Positions 36,036 through 45,484 of a stretch of DNA of 64,000 nucleotides are shown here, piece after piece (position 1 is the stretch's first letter; every line of letters starts with the position of its first letter). Made by a program: the position numbers and the translations under genes. A model generated the notes under the pieces. The model saw only the letters and a list, made by a program, of their open reading frames with translations, had not been told where the DNA came from and did no database searches. The stretch covers positions 1 to 64,000 of the forward strand of contig NZ_CP045422.1 of the NCBI RefSeq assembly GCF_014926585.1, written 5' to 3'. Origin of the DNA: Devosia beringensis (lineage in GTDB: Bacteria; Pseudomonadota; Alphaproteobacteria; Rhizobiales; Devosiaceae).

Positions 36036-36094
36036 CGGCCTCTCGCCATTGTCCCCACAGGTCAGGCTGATAGAGTGGCCGCCCACGAGTCTGG

Positions 36095-37555
36095 GTGAGT
36101 ATCTTGGTCGGTTTTGACGACGTCTTGCGGGCGATTATCGCCGACTTTCATATCGTGGCCGCCATCATGGCGGCCGTCTACCTGCTGGCATTCATCTGCG
36201 CCGTCCGCGAAATCATGATCTCGCGGACCTCGCAGGGGTCAATCGCCTGGATCCTGGCACTGGGCCTGCTGCCGTTCCCGACGGCCTTTCTCTATCTGGT
36301 GGTAGGCTGGAAGGCGTTTGACGACTACGCCACCGACCGGATCCGCAACGGCCGTGCCGCGCGTCCCTTGCGTGCCAAGGACCTGGCGCTGATCGACAAC
36401 GAGGCGGGCGCCCGGTGGCCGGTGCAGACCAAGGTTTCCGAAGTGCCGTTTCTGAGCGGCAATGATGTCGAACTGCTGGTGGACGGACGGGCCACGTTCG
36501 ATTCCATCTTTGCCGGCATCGCGGCCGCCAAGTCGTATCTGCTGGTGCAGTTCTATATCGTGCGGGACGATGCGCTGGGGCAGGAACTGGCGGAGCGCCT
36601 GATCGAGCGGGCCAATGCCGGCGTGAAAGTCTATCTGCTCTACGATGACATTGGCAGCACGGGCATGCCCAAGCGATATCGCGCCGAACTGCGCGCCGCC
36701 GGCATCAAGGTCGCCGGCTTCAACCAGCGCCACAAGTTCATGCGGCTCTATGGCCCGACGCGGATCAACTATCGCAATCATCGCAAGATTGTCGTCGCCG
36801 ATGGCGAACATGCCTGGGTGGGGGGCCACAATGTGGGCGTGGAATATCTCGGCGAGGACCCCAGATTCGGCCGCTGGCGCGACACTCATGTGCGGGTATC
36901 CGGCCCGGCAGCCCTGGGCTGCGCCCTGCTGTTCCGGGAGGACTGGGAATGGGCGACCGGGGAGGTACTGCCGTCGACGCCACCGGCCAGTGTCGCCACG
37001 CCGGGCGGACAATCGGTCCTCGTCATGGGGACCGGGCCGGCTGACCGGCTGGAGGAGTGCGCCATTGCCTTCACCGACATCATCGGGCGCGCGCGAGAGC
37101 GTCTGTGGATCGTCAGCCCCTATTTCGTTCCCGATACCGACATTCGTACCGCCTTGTTCGCCGCCAAGCTGCGCGGTGTCGATGTGCGGATCATGCTGCC
37201 CAATGAACCGGACCACAAGCTCGTCTGGCTCGCCAGTATCGCCCATGCCGATGCCATGGTGAACCATGGCATCTCCATCCAGCGCTATACCGACGGCTTC
37301 CTGCACCAGAAGGTGCTGCTGATGGACGACAAGATCGCGACCGTGGGCAGCGTCAATTTCGACAATCGCTCCTTTGCGATCAACTTCGAGATCACGCTGT
37401 GGTTCACCGATCCCAAGGCCATCGGCGACGTCGAAGCCATGCTGGTTGAAGATTTCAGGAACTGCCGGGAAGTGACTGCCGACGAAGTCAGATCCCGTTC
37501 CTGGACCATGCGTTTCCTGACCCAGGCCGCCCGCCTGCTCTCCCCTGTTCTGTAG
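36095..37555 (+). CDS. cls: Cardiolipin synthase
   Basis: The 486-residue membrane enzyme has two N-terminal helices (AAIMAAVYLLAFICAV and WILALGLLPFPTAFLYLVVGW) and two PLD catalytic motifs: NHRKIVVADGEHAWVGG in the first half and HQKVLLMDDKIATVGSVNFD in the second. It condenses two phosphatidylglycerols to cardiolipin. Start is GTG at 36095. Confidence 0.9.
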   Translation: MSILVGFDDVLRAIIADFHIVAAIMAAVYLLAFICAVREIMISRTSQGSIAWILALGLLPFPTAFLYLVVGWKAFDDYATDRIRNGRAARPLRAKDLALIDNEAGARWPVQTKVSEVPFLSGNDVELLVDGRATFDSIFAGIAAAKSYLLVQFYIVRDDALGQELAERLIERANAGVKVYLLYDDIGSTGMPKRYRAELRAAGIKVAGFNQRHKFMRLYGPTRINYRNHRKIVVADGEHAWVGGHNVGVEYLGEDPRFGRWRDTHVRVSGPAALGCALLFREDWEWATGEVLPSTPPASVATPGGQSVLVMGTGPADRLEECAIAFTDIIGRARERLWIVSPYFVPDTDIRTALFAAKLRGVDVRIMLPNEPDHKLVWLASIAHADAMVNHGISIQRYTDGFLHQKVLLMDDKIATVGSVNFDNRSFAINFEITLWFTDPKAIGDVEAMLVEDFRNCREVTADEVRSRSWTMRFLTQAARLLSPVL

Positions 37556-37564
37556 GTATTGACG

Positions 37565-38281
37565 ATGACCGAGTTCCTGTTCCGTGATGACAGCTATCTG
37601 CAATCGGTGAGCGCCACCGTCACGGGTGTGACACCGATGGGCGGGATCATGCTGGACCGCACGGTGTTCTATGCTGCGTCCGGCGGCCAGCCCGGCGATA
37701 GCGGCAGCCTGATGCGCGCGGATGGATCAACGGTGGCTATCATCACCGCCCTGCACCCTGACGGGGACAAGACGGCGATCGTGCATGTACCGGCCGATGG
37801 CAGCGCCCTGCCCGCCATTGGCGAGATGGTCACCGCCACGCTCGACTGGGCCCCGCGCTATCGCCTGATGCGCATGCATACCGCCCTGCACCTGCTCTCG
37901 GTGGTCTTTGCCTATCCGGTGACCGGGGGCGCAATCGGTGCGGACAAGGGTCGGCTGGATTTTGCCATGCCCGAGGCGCCGGAGAACCCCGAGGCGCTTG
38001 AAGGCGCGCTCAATGCCATGATCAGCGCCGATCATCCGGTCAACCAGGAATGGATTACCGATGGGGAGATGGCGGCCAATCCCGACATGATCAAGACCAT
38101 GAACGTCAAGCCGCCCATGGGCCAGGGTCGGGTTCGGCTGATCCGGATCGGCGACGTCGACCTGCAGCCGTGTGGCGGCACCCATGTCCAAAGCACCGGC
38201 GAGATCGGGCCGGTCAGGCTCGGCAAGATCGAGAACAAGGGCAAGCAGAACCGCCGCGTCAATCTGCTGTTTGTCGAGTAG
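37565..38281 (+). CDS. Alanyl-tRNA editing protein (AlaX type)
   Basis: The 238-residue protein matches the free-standing editing domain of AlaRS, which removes Ser or Gly wrongly attached to tRNA-Ala. The zinc site is visible as MHTALHLLS and CGGTHV, with NRR and GxxG-type surfaces in between. The ATG at 37565 is preferred over the TTG at 37559. It follows cls by nine bases and ends just before the convergent binding-protein gene. Confidence 0.88.
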   Translation: MTEFLFRDDSYLQSVSATVTGVTPMGGIMLDRTVFYAASGGQPGDSGSLMRADGSTVAIITALHPDGDKTAIVHVPADGSALPAIGEMVTATLDWAPRYRLMRMHTALHLLSVVFAYPVTGGAIGADKGRLDFAMPEAPENPEALEGALNAMISADHPVNQEWITDGEMAANPDMIKTMNVKPPMGQGRVRLIRIGDVDLQPCGGTHVQSTGEIGPVRLGKIENKGKQNRRVNLLFVE

Positions 38282-38290
38282 CCCCGTAGC

Positions 38291-39352
38291 TCAGCGCACC
38301 GGCGGCGCGTAGAGCAGGCCGCCATTGCTCCAGAGTGAATTCTGGCCACGCAACAGGGCCGCGCCCGTCTGCGGGCCGAAGTGGCGATCATAGAGCTCGG
38401 CATAGTTGCCGACGGCGCGGATGGCATCGGCCATGAAGGTTGGCTTGAGGCCGAGCGAGGTGCCGAAATCGCCCTCCACGCCGAGGATGCGGCGGATGGC
38501 GGGCGTATGCGAGGCCGCCAGGGATTCGGTGTTCAGCGAGGTGATGCCGACCTCTTCGGCATTGACCAGGGCGAACAGCGTCCATCTGACAATGTTGAAC
38601 CATTGCGGGTCGCCCGTGCTGACCATTGGCCCCAGCAATTCCTTGGAAATGCGCTCGGGCAGGATGCGATGGGCATTGGGCTCCGGCAGGGCCCGGCGAA
38701 TGGCCTGCAGCTGCCGACCCGAGGCCGAAATGGCGTCACACAGACCTGTCCGATAGGCCAGCGACAGGTCTTCAACATCCTCGTATGGCACCTCGACATA
38801 GCTGGCCTGATTGGCGAAGAAGAACTCCTGCATGCGCTCGAGATCATCACCCCCGTCGATCACGCAAATCCGGACATTGTCGAGCTCGAAGGCCGACACC
38901 AGGCCAAGCGATTGCGGCACGAGGAAGGACTGGCCGTCGAAGAAGGCGGTGCCGACATAGTTGGCGTCGTAAAGCGTGTCACGGCGCTCGGTCCAGGGAC
39001 CATTGCGGGTCAACACATCCACGCCATCGGTCTGCAGGGGCGCAAAGCGTGTCTCGCCACGCAGGGCGCGAAACTCGATGCGATCGGGGTTACCGAATAC
39101 CGCGGCGGCAATGGCCCGGCACAGATCCACGTCAAACCCGGACCAGCGGCCGTTGGCGTCCACCTGGGCAAAACCGGGCAGTGCATTGGTGGCCCCGCAG
39201 ATCAGGAAGCCACGGGCCCTGACTGTCTCCAGGGTCTGGGCGCTGCTCGGCAGCACGGCCAAGCCGAGCAGGCAGACCAGAGCTGCCAGCACAGCCGGCA
39301 TTCGCTTCACAATTGCGGCCAATTGGATCGTTTCCTTCACTCGCGTGCGCAT
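38291..39352 (-). CDS. General amino-acid ABC transporter, second binding protein (AapJ paralogue)
   Basis: The 353-residue protein is a paralogue of AapJ (gene at 42686-43705): the two share [28 protein letters not shown]-type stretches, [13 protein letters not shown] and an ending LYAPPVR/QYAAPIR. A signal peptide is seen from the internal [22 protein letters not shown]. The start is uncertain (ATG at 39352, or ATG at 39301 for a 336-residue form). It is the distal gene of the aap operon, after the ATPase. Having a second binding protein there is unusual and may widen substrate range. Confidence 0.85.
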   Translation of the reverse strand: MRTRVKETIQLAAIVKRMPAVLAALVCLLGLAVLPSSAQTLETVRARGFLICGATNALPGFAQVDANGRWSGFDVDLCRAIAAAVFGNPDRIEFRALRGETRFAPLQTDGVDVLTRNGPWTERRDTLYDANYVGTAFFDGQSFLVPQSLGLVSAFELDNVRICVIDGGDDLERMQEFFFANQASYVEVPYEDVEDLSLAYRTGLCDAISASGRQLQAIRRALPEPNAHRILPERISKELLGPMVSTGDPQWFNIVRWTLFALVNAEEVGITSLNTESLAASHTPAIRRILGVEGDFGTSLGLKPTFMADAIRAVGNYAELYDRHFGPQTGAALLRGQNSLWSNGGLLYAPPVR

Positions 39353-39434
39353 ATTGGCAGGCGGCGGGGCCCGGTCAACCCAAGTGGGGCGGATTGCCCC
39401 GGGCAATTTGCCGGGACAATCAACATTCGACGGG

Positions 39435-40235
39435 TCAGTGCAGGATCTGGCTGAGGAACAGCTTGGTCCGCTCGTGCTGGGGATTGGAGAAGAACTCCCC
39501 GGGTTCGTTCTGCTCGATGATCTGGCCTTGGTCCATGAAGATGACGCGATTGGCCACCTGGCGGGCGAAACCCATTTCATGGGTCACGCAGATCATGGTC
39601 ATGCCTTCTTCGGCCAGGCTGATCATCACGTCGAGCACTTCCTTGACCATTTCCGGATCGAGCGCCGAGGTGGGCTCGTCAAACAGCATGATCTTGGGCT
39701 GCATGCAGAGCGAGCGGGCAATGGCCACGCGCTGCTGCTGTCCGCCCGAAAGCTGGCCGGGGAACTTGTTGGCCTGTTCGGGGATCTTGACCCGCTCAAG
39801 ATAGTGCATGGCCGTGGCCTCGGCCTCGGCCTTGGGGGTGCCGCGCACCCAGATCGGCGCCAGGGTCAGGTTCTGCAGGATGGTCAGATGCGGAAACAGG
39901 TTGAAGTGCTGGAACACCATGCCGACTTCGCGCCGCACTTCGTCGATGCGCTTGAGATCGGCGGTCAGTTCAACGCCATTGACGATGATCTGGCCTTCCT
40001 GGTGCTCCTCCAGCCGATTGATGCAGCGGATGAGCGTCGACTTGCCCGAGCCTGACGGGCCGGCAATGACGATGCGCTCGCCATCGTTGACCGTCAGGTT
40101 GATATCGCGCAGCACGTGGAAGTCGCTGTACCACTTGTGCATGCCGATGACCTCGATGGCCGGCCGTTTGGCTACACTCTTGGTCTTGCTGGTGGCCGGC
40201 TTTTCGGTAGCGGTAGTCTGGGGAGTTTGTGTCAT
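39435..40235 (-). CDS. aapP: General amino-acid ABC transporter, ATPase
   Basis: The 266-residue ATPase has Walker [11 protein letters not shown]-loop [11 protein letters not shown], signature LSGGQQQRV, Walker [15 protein letters not shown] and H-loop VTHEMGFA. The N-terminal 25 residues are a low-complexity extension before the ATPase core. It is six bases after aapM in the aapJQMP order. The system imports a broad range of L-amino acids in rhizobia (Aap) and Rhodobacter (Bzt). Confidence 0.92.
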   Translation of the reverse strand: MTQTPQTTATEKPATSKTKSVAKRPAIEVIGMHKWYSDFHVLRDINLTVNDGERIVIAGPSGSGKSTLIRCINRLEEHQEGQIIVNGVELTADLKRIDEVRREVGMVFQHFNLFPHLTILQNLTLAPIWVRGTPKAEAEATAMHYLERVKIPEQANKFPGQLSGGQQQRVAIARSLCMQPKIMLFDEPTSALDPEMVKEVLDVMISLAEEGMTMICVTHEMGFARQVANRVIFMDQGQIIEQNEPGEFFSNPQHERTKLFLSQILH

Positions 40236-40241
40236 TTTCAG

Positions 40242-41369
40242 CTACCTCTTGTGGCCGGTATTGAGACGGCGCTCCATGAACATGGAATAGCGCGACATGG
40301 AGAAACAGAAGGCCCAGAAGACCATGGCGGCGAACAGATAGCCGGTTGTCGCCGTATTGGCCGACTGCCATTCGAGGGCCGAGTCATTCTTGGTTTTGAC
40401 CGCTTCGAGCAGGTCCTTCATGCCCACGATGTAGACAAGCGAGGTATCCTTGAACAGCGCGATGAAGTTGTTCACGATGCCCGGAATCACATGCTTGAGC
40501 GCCTGGGGCAGGATGATGAAGTACATCCGCTGCCAGTAGCCCAGCCCCAGCGAGGCTGCCGCCTCGTACTGGCCACGCGGGATGGCCTGCAGGCCGCCAC
40601 GCACCACTTCAGCCATATAGGCGGAGGTGAACAGGGTGACACCCACCAGGGCCCGCAGCAGTTTGTCCACCGTTGTGCCCTGCGGCATGAACAGGGGCAG
40701 CATGATCGAGGCCATGAACAGGATGGTGATCAGCGGAACGGCGCGGATCAGTTCGATGAAGGCCACGCAGAGCGTCTTGATCACCGGCAAGGATGACTGG
40801 CGACCGAGTGCTAGCACGATGCCAAGCGGGAAAGACAGGGTGATCCCGACCACCGAGATGATCAGCGTAATCAGCAGGCCGCCCCATTTTTCCGTCGGCA
40901 TTTCGGAGAGCCCGAACACGCCGCCGGCAAGCAGGAAGTAGCTGACAATGGGATAGACAAACAGGAACAGCGCCGCGTTGAGCCGCTTGTAGGGAAGCTT
41001 GGGCATCAACAGGGGCACGAACAGCAACGCACCCAGAGCAAAGACGATGTTAGGGCGCCACTGCTGGGGGATGTCGTAAAAGCCGTAGATGAAGAATTCC
41101 ATCTCGTTGTAAATATAGGCCCAGCAGGCCCCGGCTTCGATGGCGCGGCACTCTTCAACCGTGCCCATCGGCCCCACGGCGTGGCCGATGACGAAGTTGA
41201 ACAGGGGCGGCACGATCCAGAGCAGGAATAGGGCGCCTAGCACAGTCAGCAGGGCGTCCAGCGGCGTGGCGAAGAGGTTTTTCTGGATCCAGACGACCGC
41301 GCCGCTGGTGCGGTTTGGCGCCGGTTTGGCAGGTACCAGTTCAGAACGAACAAATCCGATATCGGTCAT
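40242..41369 (-). CDS. aapM: General amino-acid ABC transporter, permease AapM
   Basis: The 375-residue permease has the long N-terminal extension with extra helices typical of AapM/BztC, and the coupling loop EAAASLGLGYWQRMYFIILPQ. It pairs with AapQ as a heterodimer. The ATG at 41369 has GGAGATC upstream and lies ten bases after aapQ. Confidence 0.9.
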   Translation of the reverse strand: MTDIGFVRSELVPAKPAPNRTSGAVVWIQKNLFATPLDALLTVLGALFLLWIVPPLFNFVIGHAVGPMGTVEECRAIEAGACWAYIYNEMEFFIYGFYDIPQQWRPNIVFALGALLFVPLLMPKLPYKRLNAALFLFVYPIVSYFLLAGGVFGLSEMPTEKWGGLLITLIISVVGITLSFPLGIVLALGRQSSLPVIKTLCVAFIELIRAVPLITILFMASIMLPLFMPQGTTVDKLLRALVGVTLFTSAYMAEVVRGGLQAIPRGQYEAAASLGLGYWQRMYFIILPQALKHVIPGIVNNFIALFKDTSLVYIVGMKDLLEAVKTKNDSALEWQSANTATTGYLFAAMVFWAFCFSMSRYSMFMERRLNTGHKR

Positions 41370-41379
41370 GGCTGATCTC

Positions 41380-42570
41380 CTACCGCTCGACCAGGCTGAC
41401 GCGGGCATTGTACCAGTTCATGATCGCCGAAGTGATCAGCGAGAAGGTCAGATAGACCAGCATGGTCAGGGCGATACACTCGATCGCCCGGCCCGTCTGG
41501 TTGAGCGCCGTGCCGGAAAACACGTTGACCAGTTCGGGATAACCGATGGCGGCGCCCAGTGACGAGTTCTTCGTCAGGTTCAGGTACTGGCTGGTCAGCG
41601 GGGGCACGATGACGCGCATGGCCTGTGGCACGATGACCAGACGCAGGCGATCGCCCTCCTTGAGCCCGAGCGACTGGGCGGCCTCGGTCTGGCCATGGCT
41701 GACGGCCTGGATCCCGCCGCGCACCGTCTCGGCAATGAACGAGGCCGTATAGATGGTCAGACCGAACAGCAGCGCGAGGAATTCAGGCGGCAGCTGGACG
41801 CCACCCTTGAAGTTGAAGCGCTCCAGGACGGGCAGTTCGAACGCCACATTGGCGCCGCTGAGCAGGCCCACCAGGAGCGGCAGCAGCACCAGGGTGGCAA
41901 TGGCGGAAAGAAAGACCGGAAAGCGCTTGCCGGTGGCCTCAAGGCGCTTGCGCGCCCAGATGCGCAGCGCCACGACGCCGGCGATCGCCAGGGCGACGGC
42001 AATCCAGACGAAGATGAATTGCTCATCGGGCATCGGCTTGGGGACGAAGATGCCGCGCTGGTTGATGAAGGAATCGAATGGCAGTTCATAGGATGCGCGC
42101 ACGGCCGGCATGGTCTTGAGGACGGCGAAGTACCAGAAGAACAGCTGCAGCAGCAGGGGGATGTTGCGGATGGTCTCGACATAGACGGTGGCGAGGCTTG
42201 AGACGATGAAGTTGCTGCTCAGGCGCGCAATACCGATGGTGAAGCCAAGAAGGGTGGCGGCGATGATGCCGATGAAAGCCACCAGCAGCGTATTGGTAAT
42301 GCCGACGAGGAAGGCCTGCCAGTAGATCGAGGCGCGCGTCCAGGGCAGCAGGGTGAAGCTGATGTCAAAACCAGCAGTGCTCCAGAGGAAGTCAAAGCCC
42401 GTGGTCTTGTTCTGTGCCGCCAGATTGGCAGCGGTATTGCCGATGATCCAGAGAATGAAAGCGACCAGAATTGCCGCAACCACGATCTGATAGACGATGC
42501 CACGGATTACCGGATCGTTGAAAAAGTACGTCTTGGGGGCCGCCGAGGGCCCCGCGTCTAGCGCAGTCAT
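41380..42570 (-). CDS. aapQ: General amino-acid ABC transporter, permease AapQ
   Basis: The 396-residue permease has the AapQ/BztB layout, with a long loop after the first helices and EAAQSLGLKEGDRLRLVIVPQAMRV as the coupling loop. The ATG at 42570 follows GGGGA. A 115-base gap with a stable hairpin separates it from aapJ, which probably keeps the binding protein more abundant than the membrane parts. Confidence 0.9.
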   Translation of the reverse strand: MTALDAGPSAAPKTYFFNDPVIRGIVYQIVVAAILVAFILWIIGNTAANLAAQNKTTGFDFLWSTAGFDISFTLLPWTRASIYWQAFLVGITNTLLVAFIGIIAATLLGFTIGIARLSSNFIVSSLATVYVETIRNIPLLLQLFFWYFAVLKTMPAVRASYELPFDSFINQRGIFVPKPMPDEQFIFVWIAVALAIAGVVALRIWARKRLEATGKRFPVFLSAIATLVLLPLLVGLLSGANVAFELPVLERFNFKGGVQLPPEFLALLFGLTIYTASFIAETVRGGIQAVSHGQTEAAQSLGLKEGDRLRLVIVPQAMRVIVPPLTSQYLNLTKNSSLGAAIGYPELVNVFSGTALNQTGRAIECIALTMLVYLTFSLITSAIMNWYNARVSLVER

Positions 42571-42648
42571 GTGATTAGTCCCCAAGCCGCCAATAACACG
42601 GCTGTTTCATGCGTCACCCAGAGAGCGACGACCCTAGAAACAGAAAGA

Positions 42649-42674
42649 CCCGGCGCTCCGTGAGGAACGCCGGG
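42649..42674 (-). terminator. Intercistronic hairpin between aapJ and aapQ
   Basis: CCCGGCG/CGCCGGG makes a seven-base stem around a 12-base loop, 12 bases after the aapJ stop on the minus strand. The sequence after it (TCTTTCTG) is only weakly T-rich. It is best read as a partial terminator or mRNA stabiliser that lowers expression of the permease genes relative to aapJ. Confidence 0.55.
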
Positions 42675-42685
42675 ACTATGGTCAG

Positions 42686-43705
42686 TTAGCGAATTGGCGC
42701 GGCGTACTGGATGCCACCGTCGCTCCAGAGGGCGTTCAGACCGCGCTCGAGACCGATCGGGGTGGATGGGCCAACGTTGCGCTCATAGGTCTCGGCGTAG
42801 TTACCGACCAGCTTGATGATCTGGTAAGCCCAGTCCTTGGTCAGGCCGAGCGGGGTGCCGAAATCGCCTTCAACGCCGAGCAGGCGCTTGATGGCTGGGT
42901 TGTCCGAGCCGAGCATCTCGTCGACATTGGCCTGCGAAACGCCGAGTTCTTCAGCTTCGAGCAGGGCGAAGTAGGTCCAGCGCGCAATGTTGAACCAGGT
43001 TGGGTCGCCGGCACGAACCACGGGGCCCAGTGGCTCCTTGGAGATGATCTCGGGCAGGATGATGTGATCATCCGGCACGGCAAACTTGGAACGCTCAGCG
43101 GCCAGAGCCGAAGAGTCCGTGGTGTACACGTCGCAACGGCCGTCTTCATAGGCCTTCACGACTTCGTCCTGATCGACGAACACGACGGTGTTGAATTCCA
43201 TGCCATTGGCAGCGAAGTAGTCAGCTGCGTTCAGCTCGGTGGTGGTGCCCGATTCCAGGCAGATGGCGGCGCCGGACAGGTCGAGAGCCGAATCGATGCC
43301 GTCGGCCTTGCGGACCATGAAGCCCTGGCCGTCATAGAACATGGTGCCGACAAAGCTGATGCCGAGCTGGGTGTCGCGGCTCATGGTCCAGGTGGTGGTA
43401 CGCGACAGCACGTCGACTTCGCCAGCCGAGAGAGCGGTGAAGCGTTCCTGGCTGGTCAGCGAGGTGAAGCGAACGGCGTCAGCGTCATTGAAAATGGCGG
43501 CGGCAAGCGCACGGCAATAGTCGACTTCCAGACCCGTCCAGACGTTGTTGGCGTCGGGGGCGGAGAAACCGGCCACGCCACCAGTCACACCGCACTGGAT
43601 GTAACCCTTGGCCACTACGTCTTCGAGAATGGCTGCCTGTGCAGTAGTCGCGCCAACGAGGCCGATCGAGGCCGCGAGTGCGAGCGTTACGAGCGATTTT
43701 TGCAT
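42686..43705 (-). CDS. aapJ: General amino-acid ABC transporter, binding protein
   Basis: The 339-residue periplasmic protein has a signal peptide (MQKSLVTLALAASIGLVGATTAQA) and the AapJ layout: YIQCGVTGGVAGFSAPD at the start of the mature part, CLESGTTTELN in the middle and [12 protein letters not shown] near the end. The ATG at 43705 has AAAGG upstream. It is the first gene of the operon. The upstream leader forms a hairpin at 43739-43775. Confidence 0.92.
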   Translation of the reverse strand: MQKSLVTLALAASIGLVGATTAQAAILEDVVAKGYIQCGVTGGVAGFSAPDANNVWTGLEVDYCRALAAAIFNDADAVRFTSLTSQERFTALSAGEVDVLSRTTTWTMSRDTQLGISFVGTMFYDGQGFMVRKADGIDSALDLSGAAICLESGTTTELNAADYFAANGMEFNTVVFVDQDEVVKAYEDGRCDVYTTDSSALAAERSKFAVPDDHIILPEIISKEPLGPVVRAGDPTWFNIARWTYFALLEAEELGVSQANVDEMLGSDNPAIKRLLGVEGDFGTPLGLTKDWAYQIIKLVGNYAETYERNVGPSTPIGLERGLNALWSDGGIQYAAPIR

Positions 43706-43738
43706 TGTTGTTGCCTTTGTTTCCTGACCGTGTGTCCC

Positions 43739-43775
43739 GAGGTGGTGGGCGAACCCAAATCCCCGGTGGCACCTC
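43739..43775 (-). promoter_or_regulatory. Structured leader upstream of aapJ
   Basis: GAGGTG (43739-43744) pairs with CACCTC (43770-43775), with an inner TGGG-CGAA-CCCA tetraloop stem. On the minus strand it lies about 35-70 bases before the aapJ start. In rhizobia the binding-protein mRNAs of this class are targets of small RNAs such as AbcR. Whether this stem is such a target or only stabilises the mRNA is not shown. Confidence 0.4.
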
Positions 43776-43924
43776 CACTCTTTCAAGAGCAGTTGTGATG
43801 CTGCTAAGCATGCAAGCGTCTATTGACTGATACGTCAAGGGTAGAAGGCGGCTTGAGACAGCTAGGCTGACACTTATTTGGACAGCGCCATCAGTTTGAC
43901 TGGATATTGAGCAACGAGCCCAGC

Positions 43925-45109
43925 ATGAATGATAAAAAAAGCGGCAGCGCAGAACTTTCCATCGAAACCATCCTGACCCATCACGGCCGTGAACCCGACG
44001 ACCAGTTCGGCTTCGTCAACACCCCGGTCTATCGCGGCTCCACCGTGCTGTTCAAAACCCTCGACGACATGACGGGGCAGAAACAGCGCTATCTCTATGG
44101 CCGGGCGGGCAATCCGACCACCGAAAGCGTCGAGACGGTGATCACCGAACTCGAGGGCGCCTATCGCACGCGTCTGGTCCCCTCGGGCCTTGCTGCCATC
44201 ACCATCGCGGTGCTGAGCTGCGTCAAGGCGGGCGACGACGTGCTGATCTCGGACAGCGCCTATGAGCCCGGCCGCAGCTTTGCCGATGGCTTCCTCAAGC
44301 GCATGGGCGTTACCGCCCGCTATTACGATCCACGGATCGGCGGCGGCATCAGCGCGCTGATGCAGCCCAATACGACCGCCGTGCTGGCCGAAAGCCCCGG
44401 CTCGCTGACCTTCGAGGTGCAGGACATTCCGGCGATTGCTGCCGCAGCGCATGCCAATGGGGCGCGGCTGATCGTCGACAATAGCTGGGCCAGCCCGCTC
44501 TATCACCAGCCACTGGCCCTGGGGGCAGACCTGGTCGTCCATGCTGGCACCAAGATGTTCGTGGGGCATTCGGATGCCTTTGCCGGCACCATCTCGACCA
44601 CCGAGGCGGCCTGGCCGGAAGTGGAAGCGACGCGGGCACTGCTGGGCTTTTTCACCTCGGGCGACGATGCGTTCCTGGTGGCGCGCGGCTTGCGCACGCT
44701 GGCAATCCGCATGAAGGAGCACCAGGCCCGGGCGCTCGATATTGCGGGTTGGCTCGAAAGCCAGGACGAGGTGGTGCAGGTGCTGCATCCGGGCCTGCCC
44801 AGCCATCCCGACCACGCCCTGTTCAAACGCGATTTCACCGGGTCGGGAAGCCTGTTCAGCGTCATGCTGGCCCCTGCCCCGCGTGCGGCGGTGGCGGCCT
44901 TTGTCGACCAGCTCAGTATTTTCACCATGGGCTTTTCCTGGGGCGGCTATGAGAGCCTTTGCATCCCGGTCAAGCTGGGCGCCAACCGCACGGCTCGGCC
45001 CTGGACGGCAGAGGGCAATCTGTTCCGGCTGCATATCGGGCTCGAAGGCGTCGATGACCTCAAGGCCGACCTCAGCGCGGCGATCGCGCGCTACGCGGCG
45101 GCCCGATAA
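43925..45109 (+). CDS. metC: Cystathionine beta-lyase
   Basis: The 394-residue PLP enzyme has the Cys/Met-metabolism fold. The PLP Lys is in HAGTKMFVGHSDAF, the phosphate loop is YGRAGNPTTE, and VDNSWASPLYHQPL and GFSWGGYESL are typical of MetC. It splits cystathionine into homocysteine, pyruvate and ammonia. The ATG at 43925 gives the usual length; a TTG at 43907 would add six residues. It is divergent from aapJ. Confidence 0.9.
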   Translation: MNDKKSGSAELSIETILTHHGREPDDQFGFVNTPVYRGSTVLFKTLDDMTGQKQRYLYGRAGNPTTESVETVITELEGAYRTRLVPSGLAAITIAVLSCVKAGDDVLISDSAYEPGRSFADGFLKRMGVTARYYDPRIGGGISALMQPNTTAVLAESPGSLTFEVQDIPAIAAAAHANGARLIVDNSWASPLYHQPLALGADLVVHAGTKMFVGHSDAFAGTISTTEAAWPEVEATRALLGFFTSGDDAFLVARGLRTLAIRMKEHQARALDIAGWLESQDEVVQVLHPGLPSHPDHALFKRDFTGSGSLFSVMLAPAPRAAVAAFVDQLSIFTMGFSWGGYESLCIPVKLGANRTARPWTAEGNLFRLHIGLEGVDDLKADLSAAIARYAAAR

Positions 45110-45484
45110 GGCGTACGAGGGCGCCGCGCGGTCCCAGGACCGAACGGTTGCAGATAGAAGAGCGGGCCCCGAGGCGATCACCGCCTCTGGTAGGTTAAAA
45201 ATGGTGAGACGATAACCGCCTCGGGGCGCCGGTTTTTGGAACTGTTCGGCGGCACGGGATCGCTCGTCCTCGCACGGCCGTCTCGGAACCTGTGGAAGAG
45301 GCAAAACCTCCACCCGGCCCATCCCACCACTGTTCGCCTGCAGGCCGCCCATGTGGGATGATGGGCATGAGTATGCGCGCGATTTTATGGGCGGGGATAA
45401 GTGGGACAGAAGGGCGGTCTGGTGGCGTCGTCAATGCCAATCAAGCCTGGCGCCGGGCACCAGCCCGCAGAGTAGCCCAGGCGA
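45110..45484. other. Intergenic stretch of 375 bases without a gene, strongly structured
   Basis: No open frame with coding character was found on either strand. The first half has a stable inverted repeat (GCCCCGAGGCG near 45160 and CGCCTCGGGGC near 45220, with TCACC/GGTGA inside) followed by GGTTTTT, a possible metC terminator. The same sequence can instead fold as the short hairpin GAGGCG-ATCAC-CGCCTC. The second half (45350-45415) carries repeated TGGG blocks resembling MraZ-type boxes, but no mraZ gene follows. No RNase P, 6S or SRP RNA signature was found. Confidence 0.55.

Noticed and set aside
45110-45484. RNase P RNA, 6S RNA or SRP RNA in the structured intergenic region.
   Set aside because: None of the conserved blocks of these RNAs is present on either strand; it is kept only as an unexplained structured region.
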